Of a stretch of DNA of 64,000 nt, positions 55,042 through 63,372 are shown piece after piece. Position numbers and translations under genes: made by a program. Source of the DNA: Chloroflexota bacterium (lineage in GTDB: Bacteria; Chloroflexota; UBA11872); assembly GCA_022821645.1 (NCBI GenBank), contig JAJEDE010000024.1:1-64000 (forward strand), given 5' to 3'. Each line of letters begins with the position of its first letter. Positions within the stretch are counted from its first letter, which is position 1. The notes below the pieces were generated by a model that saw only the letters and a program-made list of their open reading frames with translations, did not search any database and was not told the DNA's origin.

Positions 55042-56922
55042 ATGACGGATGCGACTTTGGGCTCCAGGCGCCCACTTGTGTTTCTGCCCTTCGCCGGGCC
55101 ACGGTTTCAGCGGGCGATCAGGCAGCTACGCGATTCCCGCCTGAAACGGCTAGCGTTCAAGACGATCAAGCGGCTCTGCCAGGACGACCGCAGCCCGGGC
55201 CTGAACAGCGAGGTGCTGCGGTCGCTCGGCGACGCGTTGGAATCTCGCTCGGCGCGCGTAGCCCAGGGCCAGGGCGCACCCCGATTGATCTTCGCCCGAG
55301 ACGGTACCCGGATCGTGGCTCTTTGGGTCGATTACCACGACGCAGCCTATGACTGGGAACGGCGTAACTGGGCACGTATACCCGAGTACGCCAAAGCGGC
55401 GGCACCGCTGCGCCTGGAAGGGACGCCCCCGCCGATTCCACGCACTGCGGCTGACGCGCAGCTCCACGTGCCGGACCCCGACCTGCTGGGCGACCTGGAG
55501 GCGGCAAGTTACGAGGAGTACTTCGCGGCTCTTGACGACGACCAGCGCGCCTATGTCTACAGCGAAGGGGTGTCCTTCCTCACCGCCGGCGCTGGCACGG
55601 GCAAGACCTCGATCGCGATCCGGCGCGCGCTGCACCTGGCCGCACAACCGGAGCTCGGCGGCGGGCGCGTGCTCTACCTCTGCTACAACCGAGCACTAAT
55701 GCTCACCGTCCGCCGCGCCATCAACGCGCTCGGCACGCCGGAGATGGCGCGAGAGGTTGAAGTAAACACGGTCCACGGCTGGGCGGACGCGTACCTACAG
55801 AAGCGGGAGCCCGGTTTCTCCGTCGAGGCATCCGTTGACATCGATGGCGCATGGCTGCGGTCAGCGATTCCTCAGGAGGTTCCGCAGCTGTCTGAGGAGG
55901 AGCGACAGGCGATCGCGGGACTATCCGCGCGTGATGTCCTGGAGAACGAGATCAAGCACGTCCTCAGCCCCAACCAGTTCGACACAATCGAGCCGTATCT
56001 GAACCTCACGCGGCCGGAGAGTCAGGGGCTGATACGGCTGCGGCGTCCGCAGCGGCAGGCGATGTGGGCGCTGCACCAGCGCATCCGCGGGCGAAGCGAT
56101 GCCAAGGGAACCTGGGACGACCTGATCGAACGGGCGCGCGCCGTGCTAGCGGCCGACGCCGATCCGCCGCGCTACCGCGCTGTAATCGTGGACGAGGGGC
56201 AGGACTGCTCGCCGGCGATGGCGAGGCTGGCCAGGGGGTTGGCAGCCGACGACGCACGGCGTCTCCTGGTGTTGGCAGATCCGGCGCAGGAACTGTATCC
56301 GGGAACTTTCCTCTGGGCGCGGCGAGAGTTTCGCCCTGGCGGAGGTCGGGCCCGCGTTCTGCGCCGGCCCTATCGCTCGACTCGGCAGATTCACGCCCTG
56401 GCAGCTTCGCTCTACGCCGGGGTGGAAGAGACGCGGCGTGAAATCGATGAGATGACCGAGTCCCAACGCGAGGGCCCGCTTCCGCGGCTGGCCAGATTCG
56501 CCACGGAGCGGGAGGGCCTTGAGGCCATTGTTGGATGGATTGGCGCGGAAATTGCGCAAGGCCGACCTGCAGGCCAGATAGCGGTGCTTACGGGTAGCAA
56601 CCGCCAGCGAGACGAAGCGTCCGCCACGCTCGGCCGCGCTGGCGTGCCGGTGACTACCGTGGACCGCACCGCGCCGCCAGACAGCGTATCGGTTTCGCTC
56701 GCTACGGTGAATGCCGCGAAAGGGTTGGACTTCACATCGGTCTACCTGCTGGACCCCGGTCTGAGATTCGGCTCGCCCAACAGTCGACGAGCGCGGTTCT
56801 ACGTGGCGATCACGCGGTCCAGCCGCTACTTGTGCATCGTCTGCTGCCGAGAGGCCGGCTCGCCGCTGCTCGACGATCTTGATCCCGCGTGCTACGTGCG
56901 GATTGGCGGGACAGCGACCTAG
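55042..56922 (+). CDS. UvrD-like superfamily 1 helicase with RelE-like N-terminal domain
   Basis: 626 residues. Residues about 15-110 resemble the RelE/ParE fold (RFQRAIRQLRDSRLKRLAFK, SPGLNSEVL, LIFARDGTRIVALWVDYHDA, AAYDWERRN). The helicase follows: Q168 motif, Walker A TAGAGTGKTS (K188), LYLCYNRALMLTVRRAI, VNTVHGWADAYL, Walker B VIVDEGQDCSPAM, LVLADPAQELYP, LRRPYRSTRQIHALAASLY, SVSLATVNAAKGLDFTSVYL and VAITRSSRYLCIV. It is a DNA or RNA helicase with a toxin-like module, a layout seen in some proteins of unknown or defensive function. Confidence 0.8.
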   Translation: MTDATLGSRRPLVFLPFAGPRFQRAIRQLRDSRLKRLAFKTIKRLCQDDRSPGLNSEVLRSLGDALESRSARVAQGQGAPRLIFARDGTRIVALWVDYHDAAYDWERRNWARIPEYAKAAAPLRLEGTPPPIPRTAADAQLHVPDPDLLGDLEAASYEEYFAALDDDQRAYVYSEGVSFLTAGAGTGKTSIAIRRALHLAAQPELGGGRVLYLCYNRALMLTVRRAINALGTPEMAREVEVNTVHGWADAYLQKREPGFSVEASVDIDGAWLRSAIPQEVPQLSEEERQAIAGLSARDVLENEIKHVLSPNQFDTIEPYLNLTRPESQGLIRLRRPQRQAMWALHQRIRGRSDAKGTWDDLIERARAVLAADADPPRYRAVIVDEGQDCSPAMARLARGLAADDARRLLVLADPAQELYPGTFLWARREFRPGGGRARVLRRPYRSTRQIHALAASLYAGVEETRREIDEMTESQREGPLPRLARFATEREGLEAIVGWIGAEIAQGRPAGQIAVLTGSNRQRDEASATLGRAGVPVTTVDRTAPPDSVSVSLATVNAAKGLDFTSVYLLDPGLRFGSPNSRRARFYVAITRSSRYLCIVCCREAGSPLLDDLDPACYVRIGGTAT

Positions 56923-56985
56923 ACAGTCCTGGCTGGCTGCTTGTCGGACCGCCGCCACTCGACAGGCCGGGGTAAAACGGCGGGG

Positions 56986-57987
56986 CTAGCTAGCGGTGGC
57001 TTGGATGAGGGCGCGGAGGTAGCCGACGCACCAGGCGCGGGCGCGTTCGCGTGCTTCGTTGTCGCCCAGCAGGCCGGGGTAGTGGTCGGGCATCACGAAG
57101 CCGTCGAACCCGACCTCGTGCAGCGTGCGCATCTGGTCGGCCGCGTTGTAGTCGCCCTCGTCCTGGAAGACTTCCTCGAAGCGCGGGATGACGCCGCGCA
57201 CGTTGCGGAAGTGGATTGTGAACAGCTTGCCCTGCTCGCCAAACGAGCGCAGCGCGGCCGGCATGTCTTCGCCTGTCTCCTGCATGGTGCCCAGGCAGAA
57301 CAGCAGGCCGACGTTGGGGCTGTCGTAGCGCTCCAGTAGTTGCTGGAGCCCGGCCGGATTGATGAACGGCTGCTCGACGCCGCGGTAGAGCGGCAGCGGC
57401 GGGTCGTTGGGGTGGAAGGCCAGGCGCACGCCGGCCGATTCGGCGGCCGGCAGGACGCGCTCCATGAAGCCGTCCATGCGGCGCCAGACCTCGTCGATCG
57501 GCACTCGCACGGCCGGGTCGCCGGTGTCGATGCCCCAGGTCACCAGGTCCGACTCCTCGACCCAGGCGGCGTCGAAGGTCCGAAGCTCGGTGCCGGCGCG
57601 TCCGCCCGGCAGGTCCTTGTAGCCGCGCCAGCCCTGGACGTGTTCGTCGGCATGAGCCACGGCAAAACCGCAAGTGACCAGCGGGGCGCCCTCGCCGCCG
57701 AGGACGCGGATCGTCTCGCAGAGGTCGTCGATTTCGTGAGCGCCCTCGGGATCGCCACGCAAAACGCCGGCGATGCGGGCGCGGCGCAGCTCCATGCCGG
57801 CCAGTTCGAGGTTCAGGGCGTCCAGGCGCTGGAGCAGGTCGCGCAATCCGGCGGCGTCGACCTGACCGGTTTCGGCCACGCCCGGCAAATCGTCGGTGCC
57901 CAGCGTGCCGCCGTCCACGCCGATCTGCGCCGCGTATTGCAGGTGGTCGTCAGAGAGGTCGACGAACCGAAGGCCAATCCTGATCAT
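56986..57987 (-). CDS. uxuA: mannonate dehydratase-like enzyme
   Basis: 333 residues. TIM barrel with the UxuA pattern: GVRLAFHPNDPPLPLYRGV, VGLLFCLGTMQETGEDM, TIHFRNVRGVIPRFEEVFQD EGDYN, and FVMPDHYPGLLGDNE, supplying the His, Cys, His and Asp metal ligands. Mannonate dehydratase converts D-mannonate to 2-keto-3-deoxygluconate in glucuronate breakdown. The N-terminal third diverges from the E. coli type. No kdgK or eda is near; the Gfo/Idh/MocA enzymes in the window may provide upstream steps. Confidence 0.8.
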   Translation of the reverse strand: MIRIGLRFVDLSDDHLQYAAQIGVDGGTLGTDDLPGVAETGQVDAAGLRDLLQRLDALNLELAGMELRRARIAGVLRGDPEGAHEIDDLCETIRVLGGEGAPLVTCGFAVAHADEHVQGWRGYKDLPGGRAGTELRTFDAAWVEESDLVTWGIDTGDPAVRVPIDEVWRRMDGFMERVLPAAESAGVRLAFHPNDPPLPLYRGVEQPFINPAGLQQLLERYDSPNVGLLFCLGTMQETGEDMPAALRSFGEQGKLFTIHFRNVRGVIPRFEEVFQDEGDYNAADQMRTLHEVGFDGFVMPDHYPGLLGDNEARERARAWCVGYLRALIQATAS

Positions 57988-58042
57988 GCGCGCAGGGTAC
58001 CCGCGGGAAACGCCAGCTGGCTATCGGGCCGGAGACGAACGC

Positions 58043-58074
58043 CGCCCGAATGTTTCACGTGAAACATTCGGGCG
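58043..58074. repeat. 32-bp perfect palindrome centred on parS
   Basis: CGCCCGAA (58043-58050), the 16-bp parS, then TTCGGGCG (58067-58074), followed by TTTTCG. The extended arms are not part of the ParB consensus. As RNA it would form a terminator-like hairpin, but it lies between divergent genes. Confidence 0.85.
58051..58066. promoter_or_regulatory. parS centromere site
   Basis: TGTTTCACGTGAAACA, the exact consensus for ParB loading in bacterial chromosomes. parB is encoded 13 kb away in the same window, next to oriC. It is intergenic, between the divergent mannonate dehydratase and YbdK-like genes. Confidence 0.93.
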
Positions 58075-58104
58075 TTTTCGTTCGGTTAGTCGAGGCCGCG
58101 TAGC

Positions 58105-59292
58105 ATGGCGGTCCAGGTTGACGGGGGTGCGCGCGTGACAGCCTTCATCGACGGGCTGCCGGACTTCACGATCGGGGTCGAAGAGGAATACCTGATCGTC
58201 GATCCCGACACCCGGGACCTGGTGGCCAACCCGCCGCGGGCGCTGCTGCACGAATGCGAAGCGGCCGTCCCGGCGGACGTCGGCAGCGTCGGCCCGGAGT
58301 TGCTGCGCTCCCAGATTGAGGTCGGCACCAGCGTGTGTGGGTCGATCGCCGAGGTCCGCGAGCGGTTGGCGACGCTGCGACGCACCCTTGCTCACACCCT
58401 GGCGGCGCACGAGTTGCGGATCGTGTCGGCCTCTACCCATCCGTTCGCGCTCTGGTCACGGCAGTTGCCCACGGACCGGGAGCGCTACAAGGCGCTGACG
58501 GAAGACATGCAAACGCTGGCGCAACGCATGGTGATCGGCGGGATGCACGTGCACGTGGGCATCCCGGATCCGCAGGACCGGATCGACGTGCTGAACCAGA
58601 TCACCTACTTCCTGCCGCACCTGCTGGCGCTCAGCACCTCGTCGCCCTTCTGGCAGGGCCGAGATACCGGCCTGCGCAGCTACCGGCTGACGATCCTGCA
58701 CGAGCTTCCACGCACCGGGCTGCCGGAGCGGTTCGAGAGCGAGGGCGAGTACCAGCGCATGATCCAGAGCCTGCTGGACGCCGGGCTGATCGACGATCCG
58801 ACGAAGGTCTGGTGGGACGCGCGGCCGCACGCGCGGCTGCCGACCCTGGAGATGCGGATCACCGACGCCTGCACCAGCCTGGACGACGCGGTCTGCATCG
58901 CGGCGCTGTACGTGTGCGTGGTGTCCCTGCTGGCGCGGATGCGCCGGGCCAACCAGCGCTGGCGCATGTACCCGCTGGCGCTGCTGGCCGAGAACTCGTG
59001 GCGCGCGCAGCGCTACGGGATCGACAACGGGCTGGTGGATTTCGGCCAGAACCGCATCAAGCCGCTGGACGTGCTGATGGAGGAGCTGCTGGACCTGATC
59101 CGCGAGGACGCCGAACGGCTGGACTGCGTGGCCGAGGTGGAACACGTCCGCACCATCCTGTCCCGCGGCACCAGCGCCCACCGCCAAATCGCCGTCTACG
59201 AATCCCAGCGTCGCGCCGGCGCCACCGAGCAGGAGGCGCTGGACGCCGTCGTGGACTGGCTGATCGAGGAGACGACGGCGGGAACTGGCTGA
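58105..59292 (+). CDS. carboxylate-amine ligase, YbdK/GCS2 family
   Basis: 395 residues. FTIGVEEEYLIVDPDTRDLV (22-41) is the family start, MHVHVGIPDPQDRIDVLNQI (about 148-167) and TLEMRITDACTSLDDAVCIA are the ATP/metal-binding parts of glutamate-cysteine ligase type 2. Members form gamma-glutamyl or related amide bonds. The closing residues DWLIEETTAGTG are duplicated at 60792-60830. A GTG at 58135 is an alternative start. Confidence 0.88.
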   Translation: MAVQVDGGARVTAFIDGLPDFTIGVEEEYLIVDPDTRDLVANPPRALLHECEAAVPADVGSVGPELLRSQIEVGTSVCGSIAEVRERLATLRRTLAHTLAAHELRIVSASTHPFALWSRQLPTDRERYKALTEDMQTLAQRMVIGGMHVHVGIPDPQDRIDVLNQITYFLPHLLALSTSSPFWQGRDTGLRSYRLTILHELPRTGLPERFESEGEYQRMIQSLLDAGLIDDPTKVWWDARPHARLPTLEMRITDACTSLDDAVCIAALYVCVVSLLARMRRANQRWRMYPLALLAENSWRAQRYGIDNGLVDFGQNRIKPLDVLMEELLDLIREDAERLDCVAEVEHVRTILSRGTSAHRQIAVYESQRRAGATEQEALDAVVDWLIEETTAGTG

Positions 59293-59303
59293 GGTCGCTC
59301 GCG

Positions 59304-60611
59304 CTAGCGGAGCAGCTTGAGAAGCCTTGAAAGGCCGGTCAGAAAGAGCGCCGTTAGACAGCCGCTACCTTTTGCGGCTTCGGTCGTCGGTCTCTCAGAT
59401 GCAGCGGATTGCGTAGAACTGGTGCCTTGGCTGCGGCTGACGGTTGACGCATTCGGTGATTCGCCGACGGCAGGCGATCGAGGGCGATGACCGTTCCAGG
59501 GAGGATCGATGCGACTAATCAGGCTCGCCTCGATCGGTGCCGGGTCAGGGTTCTCGTGGATCCAGAGGTCAATCTGGCAGCCTTCGCGGGCAGCCCGCAA
59601 GAGGTACTTGTTGACTTTGCAGTTCGTGGACTGTCCGTTCTCGTAGCAGGCCCTGGGGGAGATGTTCGCGTAGCCGGCCGGTCCCCAGCGCTTGGCAAGG
59701 TTGACGGCTACGCCGACGTATACCGGCACGTTGTCGACGGTCACGACGTAGACGCCGGAGGTCCGGGGAAGCCCCTCTATGAAGAACCGGCAGAACGGCC
59801 CCGATCCGTAGCGGTTGAGCCGCATAGCCGTCGCGCTGGCATACCGAGACTGCGGTGTGAGCTCCAATAGAGCGCCGTCGGGATCCCGCTCCGGCTCGAT
59901 TGCCGCGGCATGTACGAATGCACGATCCAGAAGACGCAGAGTTCCCAAGCCCTCGGCTCCTGAAACCGTGGCATCGGAACTCTCTTCAAGAAATTCCAGG
60001 AGAGCACGGCCTGTCCTCACGAATACGAGGGTTTCGTCGGCGAGGTTTACCTGACGGGTCTTCCATCCGGCAGCCGCCCATGCACGGGTTTGGCTAGGGC
60101 CGTTTTCGACGTTTGCCCACCATGGCCGCCACTTGCGGGCCGAGGCGGGCAGGCTGAATCCCAGGACCTGCTCGATCTGATCGAACGTTGCCGCCCACTC
60201 GTTTCCGTCGAATTCGGTAAGGAAGCGGCGCAGAGGATCGTACTTGCCGACACTCTCAACTGATGCGTGGCGAAATTCGTCGTACTCGGTCCTGCTTCTC
60301 CCGGCTGGGAACGCTTGCAGGCCGCGCTCCCCGGACATGCCACTTGCCGGCAAGAGTCGGAACTCGATTTCCAAGTTCGCCCCGAGCCCCGATGGAGGCC
60401 GATATAGATAGCGGACAAACTCCACGTCTGCCTGTCTTTCGAATAATCCGCCCTCAAGCACTTGGCACACATTGGGATGGCGATTACGCAACCCCAGCTG
60501 GTCGTGAACGTCGCCGGCGCGGAAAGTCACCATCGTCGCGCCCGCCTGCCTGGCGGCGTCGACTTGCCGGCATAGGTAATTGCGGATTCGTCGGGCGTCG
60601 CCTCGCGGCAT
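59304..60611 (-). CDS. wHTH - DUF7662 - GIY-YIG nuclease fusion
   Basis: 435 residues. Part 1 (about 5-88) is winged-helix-like: FRAGDVHDQLGLRNRHPNVC QVLEGG. Part 2 (about 122-200) is the DUF7662-type domain also found at 11246: KYDPLRRFLT, TFDQIEQVLGFSLPASARKW, PWWAN, RAWAAAGWKTRQVNL. Part 3 (about 284-375) is a GIY-YIG nuclease with G286-V-Y, V297-Y-V-G300, R308 and E361, all the catalytic positions. The C-terminus adds a Ser/Thr-rich stretch and a short hydrophobic end. It probably cuts DNA. It is enclosed by a duplicated gene end (see 60788). Confidence 0.75.
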   Translation of the reverse strand: MPRGDARRIRNYLCRQVDAARQAGATMVTFRAGDVHDQLGLRNRHPNVCQVLEGGLFERQADVEFVRYLYRPPSGLGANLEIEFRLLPASGMSGERGLQAFPAGRSRTEYDEFRHASVESVGKYDPLRRFLTEFDGNEWAATFDQIEQVLGFSLPASARKWRPWWANVENGPSQTRAWAAAGWKTRQVNLADETLVFVRTGRALLEFLEESSDATVSGAEGLGTLRLLDRAFVHAAAIEPERDPDGALLELTPQSRYASATAMRLNRYGSGPFCRFFIEGLPRTSGVYVVTVDNVPVYVGVAVNLAKRWGPAGYANISPRACYENGQSTNCKVNKYLLRAAREGCQIDLWIHENPDPAPIEASLISRIDPPWNGHRPRSPAVGESPNASTVSRSQGTSSTQSAASERPTTEAAKGSGCLTALFLTGLSRLLKLLR

Positions 60612-60787
60612 TCGCAGCCCATCTCTCGGTACGCAATCTCGAGTCCCATTGTCCCCCGGATTCTCGCCAGACTGCTCCTAGCGGCCCGAGGCGCCCTCGT
60701 CGTTCACGCGGATCCGGTGGCCTAGTCGCTCAGGGCGGATGGTGTAACGGTGGGTGGTGGGAGCGATGGCGGCGTGTGACGCGCCGC

Positions 60788-60830
60788 TGTCGACTGGCTG
60801 ATCGAGGAGACGACGGCGGGGACCGGCTAG
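60788..60830 (+). pseudogene. 3'-end fragment of the YbdK-like gene
   Basis: Encodes DWLIEETTAGTG and a stop (TAG), identical in protein to the end of the intact gene at 59254-59292. At DNA level 29 bp from GACTGGCTG are identical; a few differences follow in the last codons. The two copies face the same way, 1538 bp apart, with the GIY-YIG gene in between. Confidence 0.85.
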
Positions 60831-61309
60831 GGGCGGTCTCTGCGGCGGAGGCGCGGGAGCCAGCGGGCGGTTGTGGCGATGTAGGCCGTGTATTCGTCGC
60901 CGAATTCGCGGGCCAGGTGCGGCTCTTCGTGGCGTTGGACGAAGAATGAGTAGAGGGCGAACAGCACGACGCCGTAGACCACCAGGGCCAGGGCCTGGAA
61001 GAGGCTGGCCCAGCCGGCGATGGCGATGAGGACGGCGACATAGATGGGGTTGCGGGAATAGCGGTAGACGCCGTTGGTGACCAGGCGCTTGGGGGCGTCG
61101 ATGGGGGCGGGGGTGCCGCCGCCGGAGACCGCGAAGTCCCAGACGCAGCGGAGATAGAGCACCGTTGCAAGGGCGAGGAGGCCCATGCCCAGCCAGAGGG
61201 TTGCGCCGCCGGCAACCGGCCGATCCCATTTGATGAGCAGCGGAAGGAGCACGGCGATCGAGCCCGGCACCACCAGGGTGAAGAGCGCGACCTTGAGGAA
61301 GAGCTTCAC
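60827..61309 (-). CDS. isoprenylcysteine carboxyl methyltransferase-like (ICMT/PEMT) membrane protein
   Basis: 160 residues, four to five helices. The conserved C-terminal end reads LVTNGVYRYSRNPIYVAVLI and later QRHEEPHLAREFGDEYTAY, the SAM/lipid-binding signature of the ICMT/PEMT group, which methylate small lipophilic acceptors. Substrate unknown. 3 nt separate it from the HAD gene upstream, so they are one operon. Confidence 0.85.
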   Translation of the reverse strand: MKLFLKVALFTLVVPGSIAVLLPLLIKWDRPVAGGATLWLGMGLLALATVLYLRCVWDFAVSGGGTPAPIDAPKRLVTNGVYRYSRNPIYVAVLIAIAGWASLFQALALVVYGVVLFALYSFFVQRHEEPHLAREFGDEYTAYIATTARWLPRLRRRDRP

Positions 61310-61312
61310 GGG

Positions 61313-62026
61313 TCAGCCGAAGAGGGAGGGCAGTTCGTCGAGGGTGGTTACGGTGGCGGTGGGCGACGGCAGCGACGGCGGATAGGTGTCGCCGTCGCGG
61401 TTGAGCCAGATGGCGGACCAGCCGGCCTGGATGGCGCCGGCGGCATCGTGGGCGGCGGAGTTGCCGATGAAGACGGCGGCCTCGGGTGGGATTCCAAGGC
61501 CTTCGAGCGCGGCTTCGAAGATGCGCGGGTCGGGCTTGAAAGCGTCGATGTCGCCGGCGACGATCACGCGGTCGACCCGGTTGTCCAGCCCGACGGCATA
61601 GACCTCGCCCCACTGCACGTCGCTGGGGCCGTTGGTGATGATGCCGGTGATCTCGAAACGCTCGGCCGCCCAGCGGATGGAGGCGTCGGCGTCGGGGTAT
61701 AGCTCCAGGTTCTGGCGGGTGAGCAGGTCGTGGTCGTCTACCAGTTGCCCGGGGTCGGCCAGGCCGGGGGCGCCGATGAAGTCGAGCACCTCGGTCCATA
61801 CCTGGACGCGAGTGCCTCGCAGGTCGCCGTCCTGGGGCATGCCGAGCCCGCGCCGCGTTCGGTCCTCGACGATGCGTGACTGGAGTTTCCGAAGCCGGTC
61901 CGGCGTCTGGTCCGGCATGCGGGCGGCCAGTTGGCCGGCGAGGGTGATGAGGCCCTTGCGGCGGGCCTTGCCGAAGTCGACCAGGGTGTCGTCGAGGTCA
62001 AAAAAGAAGGCCTGAGCGTCCAGCAT
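61313..62026 (-). CDS. HAD-superfamily hydrolase
   Basis: 237 residues. D10-L-D12-D (AFFFDLDDTLVDFG) is motif I, TGIITNGPSD motif II, K of DAFKPDPRIFE motif III and FIGNSAAHDAAGAIQAG motif IV with acidic position moved. The insert between motif I and II is the helical cap of subfamily I. Likely a phosphatase for a small metabolite such as phosphoglycolate or a nucleotide. Confidence 0.9.
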   Translation of the reverse strand: MLDAQAFFFDLDDTLVDFGKARRKGLITLAGQLAARMPDQTPDRLRKLQSRIVEDRTRRGLGMPQDGDLRGTRVQVWTEVLDFIGAPGLADPGQLVDDHDLLTRQNLELYPDADASIRWAAERFEITGIITNGPSDVQWGEVYAVGLDNRVDRVIVAGDIDAFKPDPRIFEAALEGLGIPPEAAVFIGNSAAHDAAGAIQAGWSAIWLNRDGDTYPPSLPSPTATVTTLDELPSLFG

Positions 62027-62052
62027 TGGATTCTCCAGAAAGCCTGCTTCGC

Positions 62053-63372
62053 CTAGCCGGCCCGGTGGCGCCAGAGGACGCCGCCGGCGTCGCGGACGAT
62101 GAGGCGGTCGTCGGTGATGGCGTTGGGAGGCGTGGCGGCGATTTCGGCGGCGACGGCGTCGGGGTCCTCGTAGCCGATGTTCATGCGGGCGCAGGCCTCG
62201 GGCGGGATGGCGGTGGCGATGCGGACGTCGATGCGGGGGACTTCACGGTCGCCATCCATGCGGCCCTCGCCTTTCACCAGGGCGCTGCCGTTGAGGGCCA
62301 GCGGGGTCGCGCCGGCGCGCTGCCAAGACTCGGGCCGCGACAGGAAGTAGGCGTAGGTGTGGTAGCCGATGGCGCTGATCAGGTCGCCGTGGGCGTCGGA
62401 GATGGAATCGATGTTGGGCGCCCAGACCACCAGTTCGCCGCCGTCCGCCACGGCGTCCTCGGTTTTGAGGACACCCTTGGCGCCGGTCCAGAAGTCGGGG
62501 TAGAGCCAGCTGCCGTCCTTGCGCTGGGGCAGGGCCGCGACCACGCGGCGGACCCGGCGGGGGACGTAGCGGATGTTGACGGCGGCGCTGAGCTCGGCCG
62601 CTTGCTCCACGCATTCGCGCCAGCCGTCCGGCTGCACGAACGCGCCGTTGATCGCGTCGCTGTCGTCGTCGATGACCAGCCCGATGGAGGTGATGGGCAC
62701 GGGCAGGTTGAGGGCCATGTCGTCGATGAGGTCGCGCACGGGGTTGGGCATCACGCCGTGGATGCCGCGGTTGGTGCGCAGGCTGCCGATGGCGTGCAGC
62801 AGGCTGATCATCTCGGGGCCGGAGACGCCGGGGAAGATCTGCTTGGCCCCGCCAGCGAAGCCGGCGACCTCGTGCGGCTGCACCCGGGTGAGCAGCACCA
62901 GGCGGTCGTATTCGAGCAGCCTGGCGTTGACGCGGATGCGCATGTCCTCGTCGAAGCCCAGCAGCGAGGCGTACTGGCGGTTTTCGCCGAAGCGGTCCAG
63001 TTGATCGTCCAGCGGGACCACGCCCAGGGGGGTGAGCGCGTTGGGGTCGTCCCAGTCGTGGTCAAAGACGGTGCTGCGGGGGTAGTGGTGGCCGCCGAAG
63101 ACCCAGGCGGATTTCTCGGCCTCGGACATGGGGCCGTGGGTGCCCTGGGCGATCATGGCGTCCACGCGGTCGGCCCGCCCGTCGACGGCGTCGTGGATGG
63201 CGCGGAAGACGTCGGCCACGGGGGCCTTGCGGGTGGAGTCCGGGACCAGCACCAGGAAGCGGCGTTCGCCGATTGGCGAGCCGCGCAGGGCCTCGCCGAC
63301 CACGGCGCAGGCATCGTCCATGCTGATGGCGGGGGCGCCGACGGCCTTTAGAACCCTGGCCGAGAGCATCAT
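62053..63372 (-). CDS. LarA-like nickel-pincer racemase family (DUF2088) protein
   Basis: 439 residues starting at the ATG at 63372, which overlaps the upstream stop as ATGA. Family marks: LVLVPDSTRKAPVADVFRAI, MIAQGTHGPMSEAEKSAWVF, LLTRVQPHEVAGFAGGAKQI and FPGVSGPEMISLLHAIG. LarA racemises lactate with a nickel-pincer cofactor; many relatives act on other 2-hydroxy acids such as sugar acids. larB/C/E are not here. The link to a peptidase gene is probably only transcriptional. Confidence 0.85.
   Translation of the reverse strand: MMLSARVLKAVGAPAISMDDACAVVGEALRGSPIGERRFLVLVPDSTRKAPVADVFRAIHDAVDGRADRVDAMIAQGTHGPMSEAEKSAWVFGGHHYPRSTVFDHDWDDPNALTPLGVVPLDDQLDRFGENRQYASLLGFDEDMRIRVNARLLEYDRLVLLTRVQPHEVAGFAGGAKQIFPGVSGPEMISLLHAIGSLRTNRGIHGVMPNPVRDLIDDMALNLPVPITSIGLVIDDDSDAINGAFVQPDGWRECVEQAAELSAAVNIRYVPRRVRRVVAALPQRKDGSWLYPDFWTGAKGVLKTEDAVADGGELVVWAPNIDSISDAHGDLISAIGYHTYAYFLSRPESWQRAGATPLALNGSALVKGEGRMDGDREVPRIDVRIATAIPPEACARMNIGYEDPDAVAAEIAATPPNAITDDRLIVRDAGGVLWRHRAG

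Noticed and set aside
62026-63351. 441-residue open frame on the plus strand
   Set aside because: Antisense to the LarA-like gene; Val/Gly/Ala-rich composition only.
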